Position numbers and translations under genes: made by a program. Positions 51,183-60,844 of a DNA stretch of 64,000 nucleotides are shown in pieces (position 1 is the stretch's first letter; each line of letters begins with the position of its first letter). A model generated the notes under the pieces. It ran no database searches. It was given only the letters and a program-made list of their open reading frames with translations, and was not told the DNA's origin. This stretch comes from Stappia taiwanensis (lineage in GTDB: Bacteria > Pseudomonadota > Alphaproteobacteria > Rhizobiales > Stappiaceae). The stretch lies in the NCBI RefSeq assembly GCF_014635285.1, contig NZ_BMCR01000009.1, positions 62,001 through 126,000 of the forward strand, given 5' to 3'.

Positions 51183-52003
51183 TAGTGCGAGACCCCGAGA
51201 TACGCGTCGATCACATCCTGGTTCGCCTGCACCTCCTCCGGAGGTCCGTCGGCGATCTTGCGCCCGTAGTCGAGCACCACCACCCTGTCGGACAGATCCA
51301 TCACCACGCCCATGTCATGTTCGATCAGCGCGATGGTGGTGCCGAACTGCTGGTTGACGTCGAGGATGAAGCGGCTCATGTCCTCCTTCTCCTCAAGGTT
51401 CATGCCCGCCATCGGCTCGTCGAGCAAAAGCAGCTCCGGCTCCATCGCCAGCGCCCGGGCCAGCTCCACCCGCTTTTGCAGGCCATAGGGCAACCGCCCG
51501 ACCGGCGTCTTGCGGATCGCCTGGATCTCCAGGAAATCGATGATCTCCTCGACCTTGCGGCGATGTTCGATTTCCTCGCGCAGCGCCGGTCCGACGCGCA
51601 GGCATTGCCACAGGAAACCGGAATGCATCTTCAGCCCGCGCCCGGTCATGATGTTGTCCAGCGTCGTCATCCCCTTGAACAGGGCGACATTCTGGAAGGT
51701 GCGGGCAATGCCGTGGCTCGCCGCCTCATAGGGCTTCATCTTGCGCCGCACCTTGCCGCGCCAGGTGATCGTCCCTTCCTGCGGGTGATAGAAGCCGTTG
51801 ATCACGTTGAGCATCGACGTCTTGCCGGCACCGTTCGGGCCAATAATCGCCCGCACTTCTCCCTTGATGATGTCGAAGGAGATGTTGGTGATCGCCCTTA
51901 CGCCGCCAAAGGACAGCGAAACGCTGTCGATGCGCAGCAGCACCTCTCCCGGCGCCGTCTCCCCGTCGGGCTGCATTCCCGCCGGTTTTACCAGAACGTT
52001 CAT
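51182..52003 (-). CDS. livG: Branched-chain-type ABC transporter ATPase LivG
   Basis: A 273-residue ABC ATPase of the LivG group: Walker A IIGPNGAGKTSMLN, GIARTFQNVALFKGMTTLDN after it, the signature region VGRLPYGLQKRVELARALA (a degenerate LPYGLQKR form typical of LivG), Walker B LLLLDEPMAGMNLEEKEDM and the IALIEHDMGVVMDLSDRVVVLDYG block. Its start overlaps the fadD-like ligase stop by four bases (ATGA), so the ligase and importer are co-translated. Confidence 0.95.
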   Translation of the reverse strand: MNVLVKPAGMQPDGETAPGEVLLRIDSVSLSFGGVRAITNISFDIIKGEVRAIIGPNGAGKTSMLNVINGFYHPQEGTITWRGKVRRKMKPYEAASHGIARTFQNVALFKGMTTLDNIMTGRGLKMHSGFLWQCLRVGPALREEIEHRRKVEEIIDFLEIQAIRKTPVGRLPYGLQKRVELARALAMEPELLLLDEPMAGMNLEEKEDMSRFILDVNQQFGTTIALIEHDMGVVMDLSDRVVVLDYGRKIADGPPEEVQANQDVIDAYLGVSH

Positions 52004-53988
52004 TCCGCCGCCTCCTGCAAGCCACCACCGGACGTCGGATGGATCGTCATGTCGCGAATCTCCACATCCGCCTCGATCGCGCCCTTACGGCCGTCCTCGA
52101 AGGTGACTTCGGTCCGCACATGCTTGCGGGCGGAGCCGTCGTAGAGCGCCTCGATCAACGGGGCATAGCGCTCGGCGATAAAGGAGCGGCGGACCTTCTG
52201 GGTGCGCGTCAGCTCGCCGTCATCCGCATCCAGCTCCTTGTGCAGGATCAGGAAACGCTTGATCTGCGCCCCGGCCATCATCGGCTCGGAAGCAAGGTCC
52301 CGGTTCACCTGATCCACATGGTCCTGGATCATGTTGTAGACGTCCGGATGGGCGGCCAGTTCCTGATAGGAGGCATAATTGACGTTGTTGCGCTCGGCCC
52401 AGGAGCCCACCGCCGTGAGGTCGATGTTGACGAACACGCCGCAGAAGTCGCGCCCGTCGCCAAAGGCCACCGCCTCCTTGACGTTGGGAAAGAACTTCAG
52501 CTTGTTCTCGATGTATTTCGGCGCGAACAGCGCCCCATCGGTCAGCTTTCCCACATCCTTGGCGCGGTCGATGATCTTCAGATGGCCATTTTCGGCGATG
52601 TAGCCGGCATCGCCGGTCAACACCCAACCATCCTCGGTCTTGGTGGCGCGCGTCGCCTCATCGTTCTTGTAGTAGCCGACGAACACGCCCGGCGAGCGAT
52701 AGAGCACCTCGCCATTGTCGGCGATCTTCAGCTCCACATCCGGCGCCGGCGTGCCCACCGTGTCGCCGAAGATCTGGCCGTCCGGCTGCATGGTGATGTA
52801 GACGCTGGCCTCGGTCTGACCGTAGAGCTGCTTGAGATTGAGCCCGAGCGAGCGATAGAAGCGGAAGATCTCCGGACCAATCGCCTCGCCGGCGGTATAG
52901 CCGACCTTCAGCCGGGTGAAGCCCATCTGGTTCTTCAGCGGCCCGTAGACCATGATCTCGCCGAGCGCGTAGGCCAGCCGGTCGCGGAAGCCGACGGCCT
53001 CACCGTTGAGTATGCGCTCGCCCACCCGGCGCGCCAGCGCCATGAAGCTGTCGAACATCTTCTTCTTGAGGGTGCCCGCATCTTCCATCCGCACCATGAT
53101 GTGCGTCAGCATTCCCTCAAACACCCGCGGCGGCGCGAAGAAATAGGTCGGCGCGATCTCCTGCCGGTCGGATAGAACGGTCTCCAGGCTTTCCGGACAA
53201 TTGACGCAATAGCCGGCGATGTAGGACTGGGCGATCGAAAAGACATAGTCGCCGATCCAGGCCAACGGCAGATAGGCCAGCGTCTCTTCATGCTCGTCGA
53301 GCCCGTCGAACGCATTGCCGTTGCGCGCGGAAATCACCAGGTTGTCGAAGGAGAGCATCACCCCCTTCGGCCGTCCGGTGGTCCCGGAGGTGTAGAGGAT
53401 CATCGCAAGGTCGCTGCCCTTGGCCGCCTGGATGCCCTCGCGCCAGGCCGCCTCAAGCGACGCGTCCGCCGCCATCGCCGCCCGCCCTGCCTCTTGCAGC
53501 GCTTCGAAACTGTGCAGCCGCGTGTGGTCGTAGTCTCTCAGACCGCGCGGGTCGTCATAGACGACCTGCTCCAGCTTTGGCAGCGCGTCGGCCGTGGACA
53601 GGATCTTGTCGACCTGCTCCTGATCCTCGACGCAGGCGAAACGCACCTCCGCGTGTTCCAGCACATAGGCCATCTCCTCGGCGACCGAGTCCGCGTAGAG
53701 CGGAACCGGCATGCCGCCGAGCGACTGCGCGGCAACCATGGACCAGTACATGCGCGGACGATTGCCACCGATGATCGCGATCTTGTCACCGGCGGAAAAC
53801 CCGATGCCGCGAAGACCGAGAGCAAAGGCACGGATTTCCTCAAGGGCCTCCGCCCATGTCCATGCCTGCCAGATTCCGAGATCCTTCTCGCGAATGGCCG
53901 GGCGGTCCGCGAAGACCCTGGCATTGCGCAAAAGGAATTTCGGAAAGGTGTCCTCGTCGAGGCGCTCGACGACGGGCGACCCTGCCAT
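52000..53988 (-). CDS. Long-chain-fatty-acid-type acyl-CoA ligase (AMP-binding)
   Basis: A 662-residue adenylate-forming enzyme of the COG1022 type. The AMP-binding signature MILYTSGTTGRPKGVMLS is intact, followed by LYGQTEASVYITMQ, the ATP-binding GWVLTGDAGYI and the hinge/Lys region KIIDRAKDVGKLTDGALFAPKYIENKLK. It has a long C-terminal part (about 60 residues past the hinge). First gene of the operon, four-base overlap with livG. A long-chain fatty acid is not necessarily the substrate; in this arrangement it is likely to act on the imported acid. The start at 53988 has GGGAAG upstream. Confidence 0.94.
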   Translation of the reverse strand: MAGSPVVERLDEDTFPKFLLRNARVFADRPAIREKDLGIWQAWTWAEALEEIRAFALGLRGIGFSAGDKIAIIGGNRPRMYWSMVAAQSLGGMPVPLYADSVAEEMAYVLEHAEVRFACVEDQEQVDKILSTADALPKLEQVVYDDPRGLRDYDHTRLHSFEALQEAGRAAMAADASLEAAWREGIQAAKGSDLAMILYTSGTTGRPKGVMLSFDNLVISARNGNAFDGLDEHEETLAYLPLAWIGDYVFSIAQSYIAGYCVNCPESLETVLSDRQEIAPTYFFAPPRVFEGMLTHIMVRMEDAGTLKKKMFDSFMALARRVGERILNGEAVGFRDRLAYALGEIMVYGPLKNQMGFTRLKVGYTAGEAIGPEIFRFYRSLGLNLKQLYGQTEASVYITMQPDGQIFGDTVGTPAPDVELKIADNGEVLYRSPGVFVGYYKNDEATRATKTEDGWVLTGDAGYIAENGHLKIIDRAKDVGKLTDGALFAPKYIENKLKFFPNVKEAVAFGDGRDFCGVFVNIDLTAVGSWAERNNVNYASYQELAAHPDVYNMIQDHVDQVNRDLASEPMMAGAQIKRFLILHKELDADDGELTRTQKVRRSFIAERYAPLIEALYDGSARKHVRTEVTFEDGRKGAIEADVEIRDMTIHPTSGGGLQEAAE

Positions 53989-54163
53989 AGCGTTTCTTCC
54001 CTTCTGGACGCCCCGGTTGTCCGGGGTCGCGTTTTCAAGCGTGCCGATATTATCACATCCTGAACCGTCCAACCTCTTCTCTCTTCTTGGAGACTTACCC
54101 GAGACTGACGCAGGTGCGCGCTCAACTGCAACGCTATTCGCCGCACGTTGCGCCAGTATGTGC

Positions 54164-54179
54164 CAATTGCAACGAATTG
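54164..54179. promoter_or_regulatory. Palindrome in the divergent ligase/kinase promoter region
   Basis: CAATT-GCAACG-AATTG (54164-54179): 5-bp perfect arms in the 297-base gap between the ABC operon and the histidine kinase. A similar CTGCAACG occurs about 42 bases to the left. A TetR- or LysR-type operator is conceivable; nothing in the sequence shows the protein. Confidence 0.35.
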
Positions 54180-54250
54180 TGTCAGCCTCCCTGTCCTGGT
54201 AGGTCAGCGGCCACGCATCGCCCTCCGCCGGCCCGCCCTTTCGCTTTTTC

Positions 54251-54279
54251 TTCGACACGGGCGCTTCTTTGCCTAAACT
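54251..54279 (+). promoter_or_regulatory. Promoter giving a probable leaderless kinase mRNA
   Basis: TTCGAC (54251-54256), a 17-base spacer, and TAAACT (54274-54279). The expected start of transcription, six or seven bases on, is at 54285-54286, the A of the kinase ATG, and no Shine-Dalgarno sequence precedes that ATG. Confidence 0.55.
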
Positions 54280-54285
54280 CAGTTC

Positions 54286-56241
54286 ATGCTGACCGGAGAT
54301 CTTTACCGCGACCGCCTCGACCTGTTGCAGGCCGCGCTCGACCATATCAACCAGGGGTTTTCCGTCTTCGACGCGGACCTGCGCCTGGTGGCCTGGAACA
54401 GACGCCTGTTCGAGCTGCTGGAGTTCCCCTGGCATCTGGCCAAGCGCGGCACTCATCTGGCCGAGTTCCTGCGCGTCAATGCCGCGCGCGGCGAATATGG
54501 CGACAGCGACGTGGAGGTGCTGGTCGCCCGAAGGGTGGAGCGGGCGCGGCTGTTCGAGCCGCACACCTTCGAGCGCAAGCGGCCCGACGGGCAGGTGGTG
54601 CTGGTCACCGGCGCGCCGCTGCCGGCCGGCGGCTTCGTCACCACCTACACCGATGTCACCCGCGACCGGCAACAGCAGGCGACGCTGGAACGCACCGTCG
54701 CCGAGCGCACCCGGCAGCTGCGCCAAAGCGAGGACTGGCTACGGCTGGTCACCGACAGCGTTCCGGCGCTGATCGCCTATATCGGCCCGGGGCCGGTCTA
54801 TCGCTTCGCCAACCGGCGCTATGCCAAATGGTTCGATCACACGGTGGAATCGATTGTCGGACGACCCGCCGAGGAGGTTATCGGCCCCGAGCTCTACCCG
54901 CAGATCGTCCCGCATATCGACCGGGCCTTCGAAGGCGAGGCCGTGTCCTACGAGTATTCACGCACCCGCAAGGACGGCCGGCTGGTGCACATGCGCTCCA
55001 CGCTTATTCCGGACCGGACCCTCGACGGGCGCACGCTCGGCTGTTTCGTCCTGTCCCTTGACGCCACCGACCAGAAACGCAGCGAGGTCGCCCTTGCCGA
55101 GGCCCGGCGCATGGAAGCGGTCGGACAGCTGACCGGCGGCGTTGCCCACGATTTCAACAATCTCCTGACCATCATCATCGGCAACGTTCTGAGCCTCAAG
55201 CGCAAGGTGGAAGCGCCGGCCATGCCGGACCTTGCCGCCCATCTCGACCCGATCCTGCAGGCGGCCCAGCGCGGCACCGACCTGACCCGGCGCCTCCTGG
55301 CCTTCGCCCGCGGCGACACCCCCGATGCCAAACCCGTTCATCTGGCCGCCCTGCTGAGCAACATCGAACGGCTGGTCGCCGGCTCCCTGCCGGCCTCCAT
55401 CGCCCTCACCATCACCAGCCAGGCGCCGGCGCTGATCGCCCGGATCGATCCATCGGAAGCGGAAAACGCCCTCGTCAACCTGATCTTCAACGCCCGGGAT
55501 GCCATGCCGCACGGCGGCAGTCTGACCGTCACCCTCGACGAGGCCTGCCTGGAGACCGCCGAGGCCGAAGCCATCGGCATCGCGCCGGGCACTTATGCGC
55601 GGATCCTGGTTGCCGATACCGGTCACGGCATGAGCGAGGAGGTGCGCCGGCAGGCCTTCGATCCGTTCTTTTCCACCAAGACCTTCGGCACCGGCAGCGG
55701 CCTCGGCCTTCCCACCGTCTATTGCTTCGCCCGCCGGGCCAGCGGCGGCATCACCATCGACAGTCAGCCGGACAAGGGCGCGCGCATCTGCCTGTGGCTG
55801 CCCGTCCATCACGCCATTCCCGCCGATGATGCGGATACGGGCGACATGCCCATGCCCGCCGGCCAGGGTGAACTGATCCTTCTGGTCGATGACGATACCG
55901 ATGTCGCCAATGTGGTGCGCGATCAGCTTTGCGCCCTCGGCTACACCGTGCTCGTCACCAATGAGGCGAAAGACGCAGTTGACCTGATTGCCTCCGTCCC
56001 CGACATTCGAGCGGTCCTGAGCGATGTCGTCATGCCGGGTCAGATGAACGGAATGGATCTCGTTGCCGCGATCCGCCGTGCCCGCCCCGACCTGCCGACC
56101 GCGCTCATGACCGGCTACCGACGCGGGCCGGGGCAGGAGGGTGTGCCAACGGACTGCGCGGCTGGGGACTGTCCGGTTCTGGCCAAGCCCTTCACCATCT
56201 GCGCCCTTGCACAGACCATGAGCGAGATCCTTGCCTCATGA
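54286..56241 (+). CDS. Hybrid sensor histidine kinase (PAS-PAS-HK-REC)
   Basis: A 651-residue cytoplasmic sensor kinase without membrane helices. It starts with a PAS_7-type domain (ALDHINQGFSVFDADLRLVAWNRRLFELLEF and GGFVTTYTDVTRDR), a coiled coil, a second PAS domain (about 150-270), a HisKA domain with His288 in LTGGVAHDFNNLL, an ATPase domain with NLIFNARDAMP, ADTGHGM and GSGLGLP, and a receiver domain (about 520-651) with Asp580 in VLSDVVMP. The PAS_7 group is shared with the NahK/ErcS-type kinases. Overlaps the response regulator by four bases. Its signal is unknown; divergence from the ABC operon suggests it could control that operon, unproven. Confidence 0.93.
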   Translation: MLTGDLYRDRLDLLQAALDHINQGFSVFDADLRLVAWNRRLFELLEFPWHLAKRGTHLAEFLRVNAARGEYGDSDVEVLVARRVERARLFEPHTFERKRPDGQVVLVTGAPLPAGGFVTTYTDVTRDRQQQATLERTVAERTRQLRQSEDWLRLVTDSVPALIAYIGPGPVYRFANRRYAKWFDHTVESIVGRPAEEVIGPELYPQIVPHIDRAFEGEAVSYEYSRTRKDGRLVHMRSTLIPDRTLDGRTLGCFVLSLDATDQKRSEVALAEARRMEAVGQLTGGVAHDFNNLLTIIIGNVLSLKRKVEAPAMPDLAAHLDPILQAAQRGTDLTRRLLAFARGDTPDAKPVHLAALLSNIERLVAGSLPASIALTITSQAPALIARIDPSEAENALVNLIFNARDAMPHGGSLTVTLDEACLETAEAEAIGIAPGTYARILVADTGHGMSEEVRRQAFDPFFSTKTFGTGSGLGLPTVYCFARRASGGITIDSQPDKGARICLWLPVHHAIPADDADTGDMPMPAGQGELILLVDDDTDVANVVRDQLCALGYTVLVTNEAKDAVDLIASVPDIRAVLSDVVMPGQMNGMDLVAAIRRARPDLPTALMTGYRRGPGQEGVPTDCAAGDCPVLAKPFTICALAQTMSEILAS

Positions 56242-56987
56242 CCCATCCCGACCCGATCCGCGACAGGGAGGCCGTGGCGCCCGAGGACGCCCTGATCCAT
56301 ATCGTCGAGGATGAAGCCGCCATTCGCGACCTGCTGACGCAAACGCTGGCGACCTACCGGTTCAACACCGAGGAATTCGCCACCGCAGATGCCTTTCTTC
56401 TGGCGTTGGAAGACCGTGCCCCCGCCGCCGTGATCCTCGACCTCGGCCTGCCCGACATGGATGGCATGGAGGTGATCAACCGCATCCGCGCCCATGCGCC
56501 GGTGCCGATTCTTGTCCTGTCGGCCCGGGCCCATGCCTCCGACCGGATCATGGGGCTGGAATTTGGCGCGGATGATTATGTGGTCAAGCCGTTCGATCCG
56601 CGCGAGATCGTTGCCCGGATCCGCTCCCTGCTGCGCCGGGCAGCGCCCGAGCCCGCCCCCAGCGCACCGAGCTGCGAAATCGCCCGGTTTTCCGGCTGGA
56701 GCTTCGAGCCGGGATCACATCGGCTGGTGGGCCCTGACGGAACCGAGACCTTCCTGTCCACCAGCGAGACGACCCTTCTGACCGCCCTGCTGCGCGCGCC
56801 CAAACGGGTGCTCAGCCGCGACTATCTGCTGGAGCATGGCGGACGCGACGACGCGCTCGACCGGGCCATCGACGTGCGCATTTCCCGCATTCGCAAGAAG
56901 CTGACCCGGCCCGGCGGCCAGTCGCTGATCCGCACCGTCTACGGCTCCGGCTACATGCTGACGACCCAGGTAGACTGGGGCGGCTGA
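56238..56987 (+). CDS. OmpR-family response regulator
   Basis: A 249-residue two-component DNA-binding regulator. Receiver domain with acidic Glu24-Asp25, Asp68 in VILDLGLPDMDGM and a Lys in ADDYVVKPFDPREI, linker rich in Pro/Ala, and winged-helix output (about 150-245: LSTSETTLLTALLRAPKRVLSRDYLLEHGGRD, DVRISRIRKKL, IRTVYGSGYML). Translationally coupled to the kinase (ATGA). The hybrid kinase already has its own receiver, so a phosphorelay through an HPt may be needed or the kinase may phosphorylate this protein directly. Convergent with the oxidoreductase gene, 24 bases apart. Confidence 0.95.
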   Translation: MTHPDPIRDREAVAPEDALIHIVEDEAAIRDLLTQTLATYRFNTEEFATADAFLLALEDRAPAAVILDLGLPDMDGMEVINRIRAHAPVPILVLSARAHASDRIMGLEFGADDYVVKPFDPREIVARIRSLLRRAAPEPAPSAPSCEIARFSGWSFEPGSHRLVGPDGTETFLSTSETTLLTALLRAPKRVLSRDYLLEHGGRDDALDRAIDVRISRIRKKLTRPGGQSLIRTVYGSGYMLTTQVDWGG

Positions 56988-57011
56988 CCGCCGTCAGCCG
57001 CCGCCCGCGCG

Positions 57012-60000
57012 CTATTCCGCCGCCTGCTGCGATGCCTCGGTCCCGGCCCGCCAGGCTGCCAGCAACTCCGGGAGCCGCGCCTCCGCCCGTTCCGCCGCCT
57101 CCGCCCGCACCGGTCCGAAGCCGCGGATGGTCTCCGGCCAGGCCAGCAGCGCGGTGGCCGCACCGATCCGCTCCGCATCGAGCGTTGCCGCCACATCGTC
57201 GACAATCGCCTCGAACCGATCGCGCAACCGCCGTTCCATCCGCCGCTCTTCCGTTCGGCCGAACGGATCGAACACCCCACCGCGCAGACGCTTCATCCGC
57301 GCCAGAAGACCGAACACCGGCATGACCCAAGGACCGAACCGGCGCTTGGCCGGACGCCCCGTGCGCGGATCGGTGCCGCTGAGAAGCGGCGGCGCCAGGT
57401 GGAACTCCAGCCGGCCATGGCTTTCGAAGGTATCCTCCAGTTGCCGGCGGAAGGCACTGCCGGAATAAAGCCGGGCCACCTCGTATTCATCCTTGATCGC
57501 CATCAGCCGGAACAATTCGCGGGCGCCGGTGCGCACCAACACCTCCCCGTCTGTGCCGAACGGTTCCGCCCGCGCTTTCAGCGCCGCGATCCGCCGCGCG
57601 AAGCGATCCGCATAGGCCTTGTCCTGATACTCGGCGAGAAACCGGCTGCGCCGGGCGATCATTTCATCAAGGCTTTCCGACAGGCGGTGATGCTCAGGCA
57701 CCGCCTCACCGGTCCGCACCGCCTGAGCGAGCGCCTCGCGATCGACGGCGGCCACCCGCCCCCAGGCGAAGGCGGCAAGGTTCATCTCCACCGAAACCCG
57801 GTTGAGCCGAATGGCATCCTCGATCGCTTCACGGGTGAGCGGGATCGCTCCCATCTGCCAGCCGTAGCCAAGCAGGAACATGTTGGCGGCGATCGCATCG
57901 CCGAACAGTTTGGTCGCCTGTTCGGTCGCGTCGATGAAGCGGCTGCGGCCGGCGCCCGTTGCCTGCTCGATGGCCGCGACCAACTGCCGGCCCGGCAGGC
58001 TGAAATCCGGATTGCGGGTAAAATCGCCTGGCAGGGTCTCATGGGTGTTGACGACGGCTGTGGTCGCCCCTTCGCGCATCGCCGTCAGCACCTTGGCCGA
58101 GCCGGCGACAACGATGTCGCAGGCCAGCACCAGATCGGCCCCGCCGGTGCCGACCCGGATCGCCGAGATATCCTCCGGGCGTGGCGCCAGCTTCAGGTGA
58201 CTGGTCACCGCCCCGCCCTTTTGCGCCAAACCGGCCATGTCGATGATGCCGCAGCCGAGCCCGTCGAGATGCGCCGCCATGCCGAGCACCGCGCCGACGG
58301 TGACAACACCAGTGCCGCCAACGCCGGTGATCAGGATCGAATGCACCCGGTCAAGCGGCGCGATTTCCGGCTCCGGCACGGCGGGCGCCGCCGGCGCGCT
58401 GACCGCCCGGCCCTTCAGCACCCCGCCGCGCACGCTGACGAAGGAGGGGCAGAACCCCTTCACGCAGGAAAAGTCCTTGTTGCAGGAAGACTGGTCGATG
58501 GTCCGCTTGCGGCCCCATTCGGTTTCCACCGGCTGCACCGCGACGCAGTTTGACTGGACGCCGCAATCGCCGCAGCCCTCGCACACCAGGTCGTTGATCA
58601 GGATCCGCTCATCGGGATCGGGGAAGAGCCCGCGCTTGCGCCGCCGGCGCTTTTCCGCCGCACAGGTCTGATCATAGATCAACACGGTCAACCCCGGCTC
58701 GCGCGCCAGCTCCCGCTCCACCTCCAGCAACTCGTCGCGATGATGGATCGACATGGCCGCCGGCCAATTGGTCGCGGGCGGATACTTGCCCGGTTCATCG
58801 GTGACGAGAACCACGCGCCGCGCGCCCTCCGCCGCCACCTGCCGGGCGATCTGGTCGACCGTCAGCCCGCCATCATGGGCCTGGCCGCCGGTCATCGCCA
58901 CCGCGTCGTTGTAAAGGATCTTGTAGGTGATATTGACGCCGGCGGCCTTAGCCGCGCGGATCGCCAGCGCGCCGGAATGGTTGTAGGTGCCATCGCCAAG
59001 GTTCTGGAACACATGGCCGGTGCGGGAAAACGGCGCCTCGCCGATCCAGTTGCCCCCTTCGCCGCCCATCTGGGTGTAGCCCTCGGTCCGCCGGTCCATC
59101 CACTGCACCATGTAGTGGCAGCCGATCCCCGCATAGGCGCGGCTTCCCTCCGGAACATGGGTGGAGGAATTGTGCGGACAGCCGGCACAGAAATACGGGC
59201 TGCGCACGGCAACATCTCCGGTCCGCCGCAGCCGCTCGCTGCGCGCCTCCAGATCGGCGATCCGGGCGGCGAGCCGTTCCTGCGGCCGGCGGGCCTGCAG
59301 CCGCCGGCCGATCTCCAACGCGATCTGCATCGGCTCCAGCGCGCCCGGCGCGCGAAACAGGATCGCCCCGGTCTCGTCGGTCTTGCCCAGCACCTGCGGC
59401 GCATCCGCCGTGCGATAGAGGAGTTCCTTGATCTGCGGTTCGATCAGGGCCCGTTTTTCCTCCACCACGATCAGGAGTTCCAGCCCCCCGGCGAAGGCCC
59501 GCAGCCGATCCGCATCGAGCGGCCAGGGACAGCCCACCTTGTAGAACGCCAGCCCGAGGTCCGCCGCCGTCACCTCGTCGATACCCAGAAGATCCAGCGC
59601 CTCGACCACATCGAGATAGCTCTTGCCGGTGGAAACGATGCCGATCCTGGGCGTCCGTCCGCCCGACAGCACCACCCGGTCGAGCGCATTGGCGGCGATG
59701 AAGGCGCGCGCCGCCGGCAGCTTGACTTCGTGCAGCCGGGCCTCCTGCGCCAGCGGATGATCGCTCGGGCGCACATGCACCCCGCCCGGCGGAAACGGAA
59801 ACTCCGGCAGGATCGGCCGCACCCGGTCCAGACGCCCGTCGATCGAGGCGGTGGATTCCACATTGTCCTTGACCAGTTTCAGCCCGGCCCAGAGCCCGGC
59901 ATAGCGCGACAAGGCCCAGCCATAGAGGCCGAAATCGAGGATCTCCTGCGCACCCGCCGGATTGAGGATCGGCATCATCGCATCGACAAGGGCGAATTCG

Positions 60001-60473
60001 GACTGATGCGCCGTGGTCGAGCTTTCGCAGGTGTGATCATCGCCCATCAGCGCCAGCACACCGCCATGGCGCGACGTACCGGCCAGATTGGCATGTCGGA
60101 ACGCATCGCCCGACCGGTCGACGCCCGGCCCCTTGCCGTACCAGATGCCGAACACCCCGTCGAAGCGCCCCTCGCCGCGCATCTCCGCCTGCTGGGTTCC
60201 CCACACCGCCGTCGCCGCCAGATCCTCGTTGATCGCCGGCGAGAACACCACATCGGCCGGCGCCAGCACCTTGGCCGCCCGCTGGAACTGCTGGTCGAGC
60301 GCACCGAGCGGCGACCCGCGATAGCCGGTCACATAGCCGGCGGTGTTGAGCCCGGCCGCGCGGTCGCGCGCCTTTTGCATCAGGACCAGGCGGATCAGCG
60401 CCTGGGTGCCGGACAGGAAGATCCGATCCTTGCCAAGATCGTATTTGTCATCGAGCGAAACCCGATTGCGCAT
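57012..60473 (-). CDS. Indolepyruvate ferredoxin oxidoreductase, fused alpha-beta
   Basis: TPP- and iron-sulfur-dependent enzyme oxidatively decarboxylating aryl 2-oxo acids (indolepyruvate, phenylpyruvate) to acyl-CoA with reduction of ferredoxin. The 1153-residue single polypeptide has the IorA-like N-terminal domain (GTQALIRLVLMQKARDRAAGLNTAGYVTGYRGSPLGALD), a TPP domain with GIGCHYMVQWMD and a NLGDGTYNHSGALA/NDAVAMTGGQ stretch, a 4Fe-4S cluster region (CEGCGDCGVQSNC, CNKDFSCVKGFCPSF), and a C-terminal gamma-like domain (ILITGVGGTGVVTVGAVLG). The start at 60473 follows GGGAGGAG. Divergent from the TRAP transporter. Confidence 0.95.
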   Translation of the reverse strand: MRNRVSLDDKYDLGKDRIFLSGTQALIRLVLMQKARDRAAGLNTAGYVTGYRGSPLGALDQQFQRAAKVLAPADVVFSPAINEDLAATAVWGTQQAEMRGEGRFDGVFGIWYGKGPGVDRSGDAFRHANLAGTSRHGGVLALMGDDHTCESSTTAHQSEFALVDAMMPILNPAGAQEILDFGLYGWALSRYAGLWAGLKLVKDNVESTASIDGRLDRVRPILPEFPFPPGGVHVRPSDHPLAQEARLHEVKLPAARAFIAANALDRVVLSGGRTPRIGIVSTGKSYLDVVEALDLLGIDEVTAADLGLAFYKVGCPWPLDADRLRAFAGGLELLIVVEEKRALIEPQIKELLYRTADAPQVLGKTDETGAILFRAPGALEPMQIALEIGRRLQARRPQERLAARIADLEARSERLRRTGDVAVRSPYFCAGCPHNSSTHVPEGSRAYAGIGCHYMVQWMDRRTEGYTQMGGEGGNWIGEAPFSRTGHVFQNLGDGTYNHSGALAIRAAKAAGVNITYKILYNDAVAMTGGQAHDGGLTVDQIARQVAAEGARRVVLVTDEPGKYPPATNWPAAMSIHHRDELLEVERELAREPGLTVLIYDQTCAAEKRRRRKRGLFPDPDERILINDLVCEGCGDCGVQSNCVAVQPVETEWGRKRTIDQSSCNKDFSCVKGFCPSFVSVRGGVLKGRAVSAPAAPAVPEPEIAPLDRVHSILITGVGGTGVVTVGAVLGMAAHLDGLGCGIIDMAGLAQKGGAVTSHLKLAPRPEDISAIRVGTGGADLVLACDIVVAGSAKVLTAMREGATTAVVNTHETLPGDFTRNPDFSLPGRQLVAAIEQATGAGRSRFIDATEQATKLFGDAIAANMFLLGYGWQMGAIPLTREAIEDAIRLNRVSVEMNLAAFAWGRVAAVDREALAQAVRTGEAVPEHHRLSESLDEMIARRSRFLAEYQDKAYADRFARRIAALKARAEPFGTDGEVLVRTGARELFRLMAIKDEYEVARLYSGSAFRRQLEDTFESHGRLEFHLAPPLLSGTDPRTGRPAKRRFGPWVMPVFGLLARMKRLRGGVFDPFGRTEERRMERRLRDRFEAIVDDVAATLDAERIGAATALLAWPETIRGFGPVRAEAAERAEARLPELLAAWRAGTEASQQAAE

Positions 60474-60844
60474 GGTCAACTGTCTCCTCCCGGCGGAACG
60501 CGACCCGGAGACGGGCAAGGACCTTCCCCCTGCCCGCGCCATCGAAAGCGCCGCTTCCGCCACTATCGGCCTTGCCGTGATTCCTTCGCAGTATATCCGG
60601 ATCGGTGCTCGTTGCATCGCGCAGCTTCCAGAGACAAAAAACCGTATTTTCTCGCTAAAATTGCGGAGTTTTCGCTCTGCCTTGCTTTTGCAGAAGCCGC
60701 AAAGCTGCTAATCAGACAGCGCCCGGCGACGGGCGGACGGGAGAAACGGCGACACAGCCGGCCCCGTTTTTTACGGGAGGGAAAGAGGGCCGATCATGAC
60801 ATATCCACATGCACCGCGCGCCGCGCGCGGCAGGGGCTAAAGCG
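60474..60844. other. Divergent promoter region of oxidoreductase and TRAP operon
   Basis: No gene of confidence. It contains an A/T-rich patch around 60630-60720 suitable for promoters in both directions. A 14-codon open frame, MTYPHAPRAARGRG, starts at 60796 after a GAGGG and ends just before the small permease start; it may be a leader peptide but could be chance. Confidence 0.45.
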
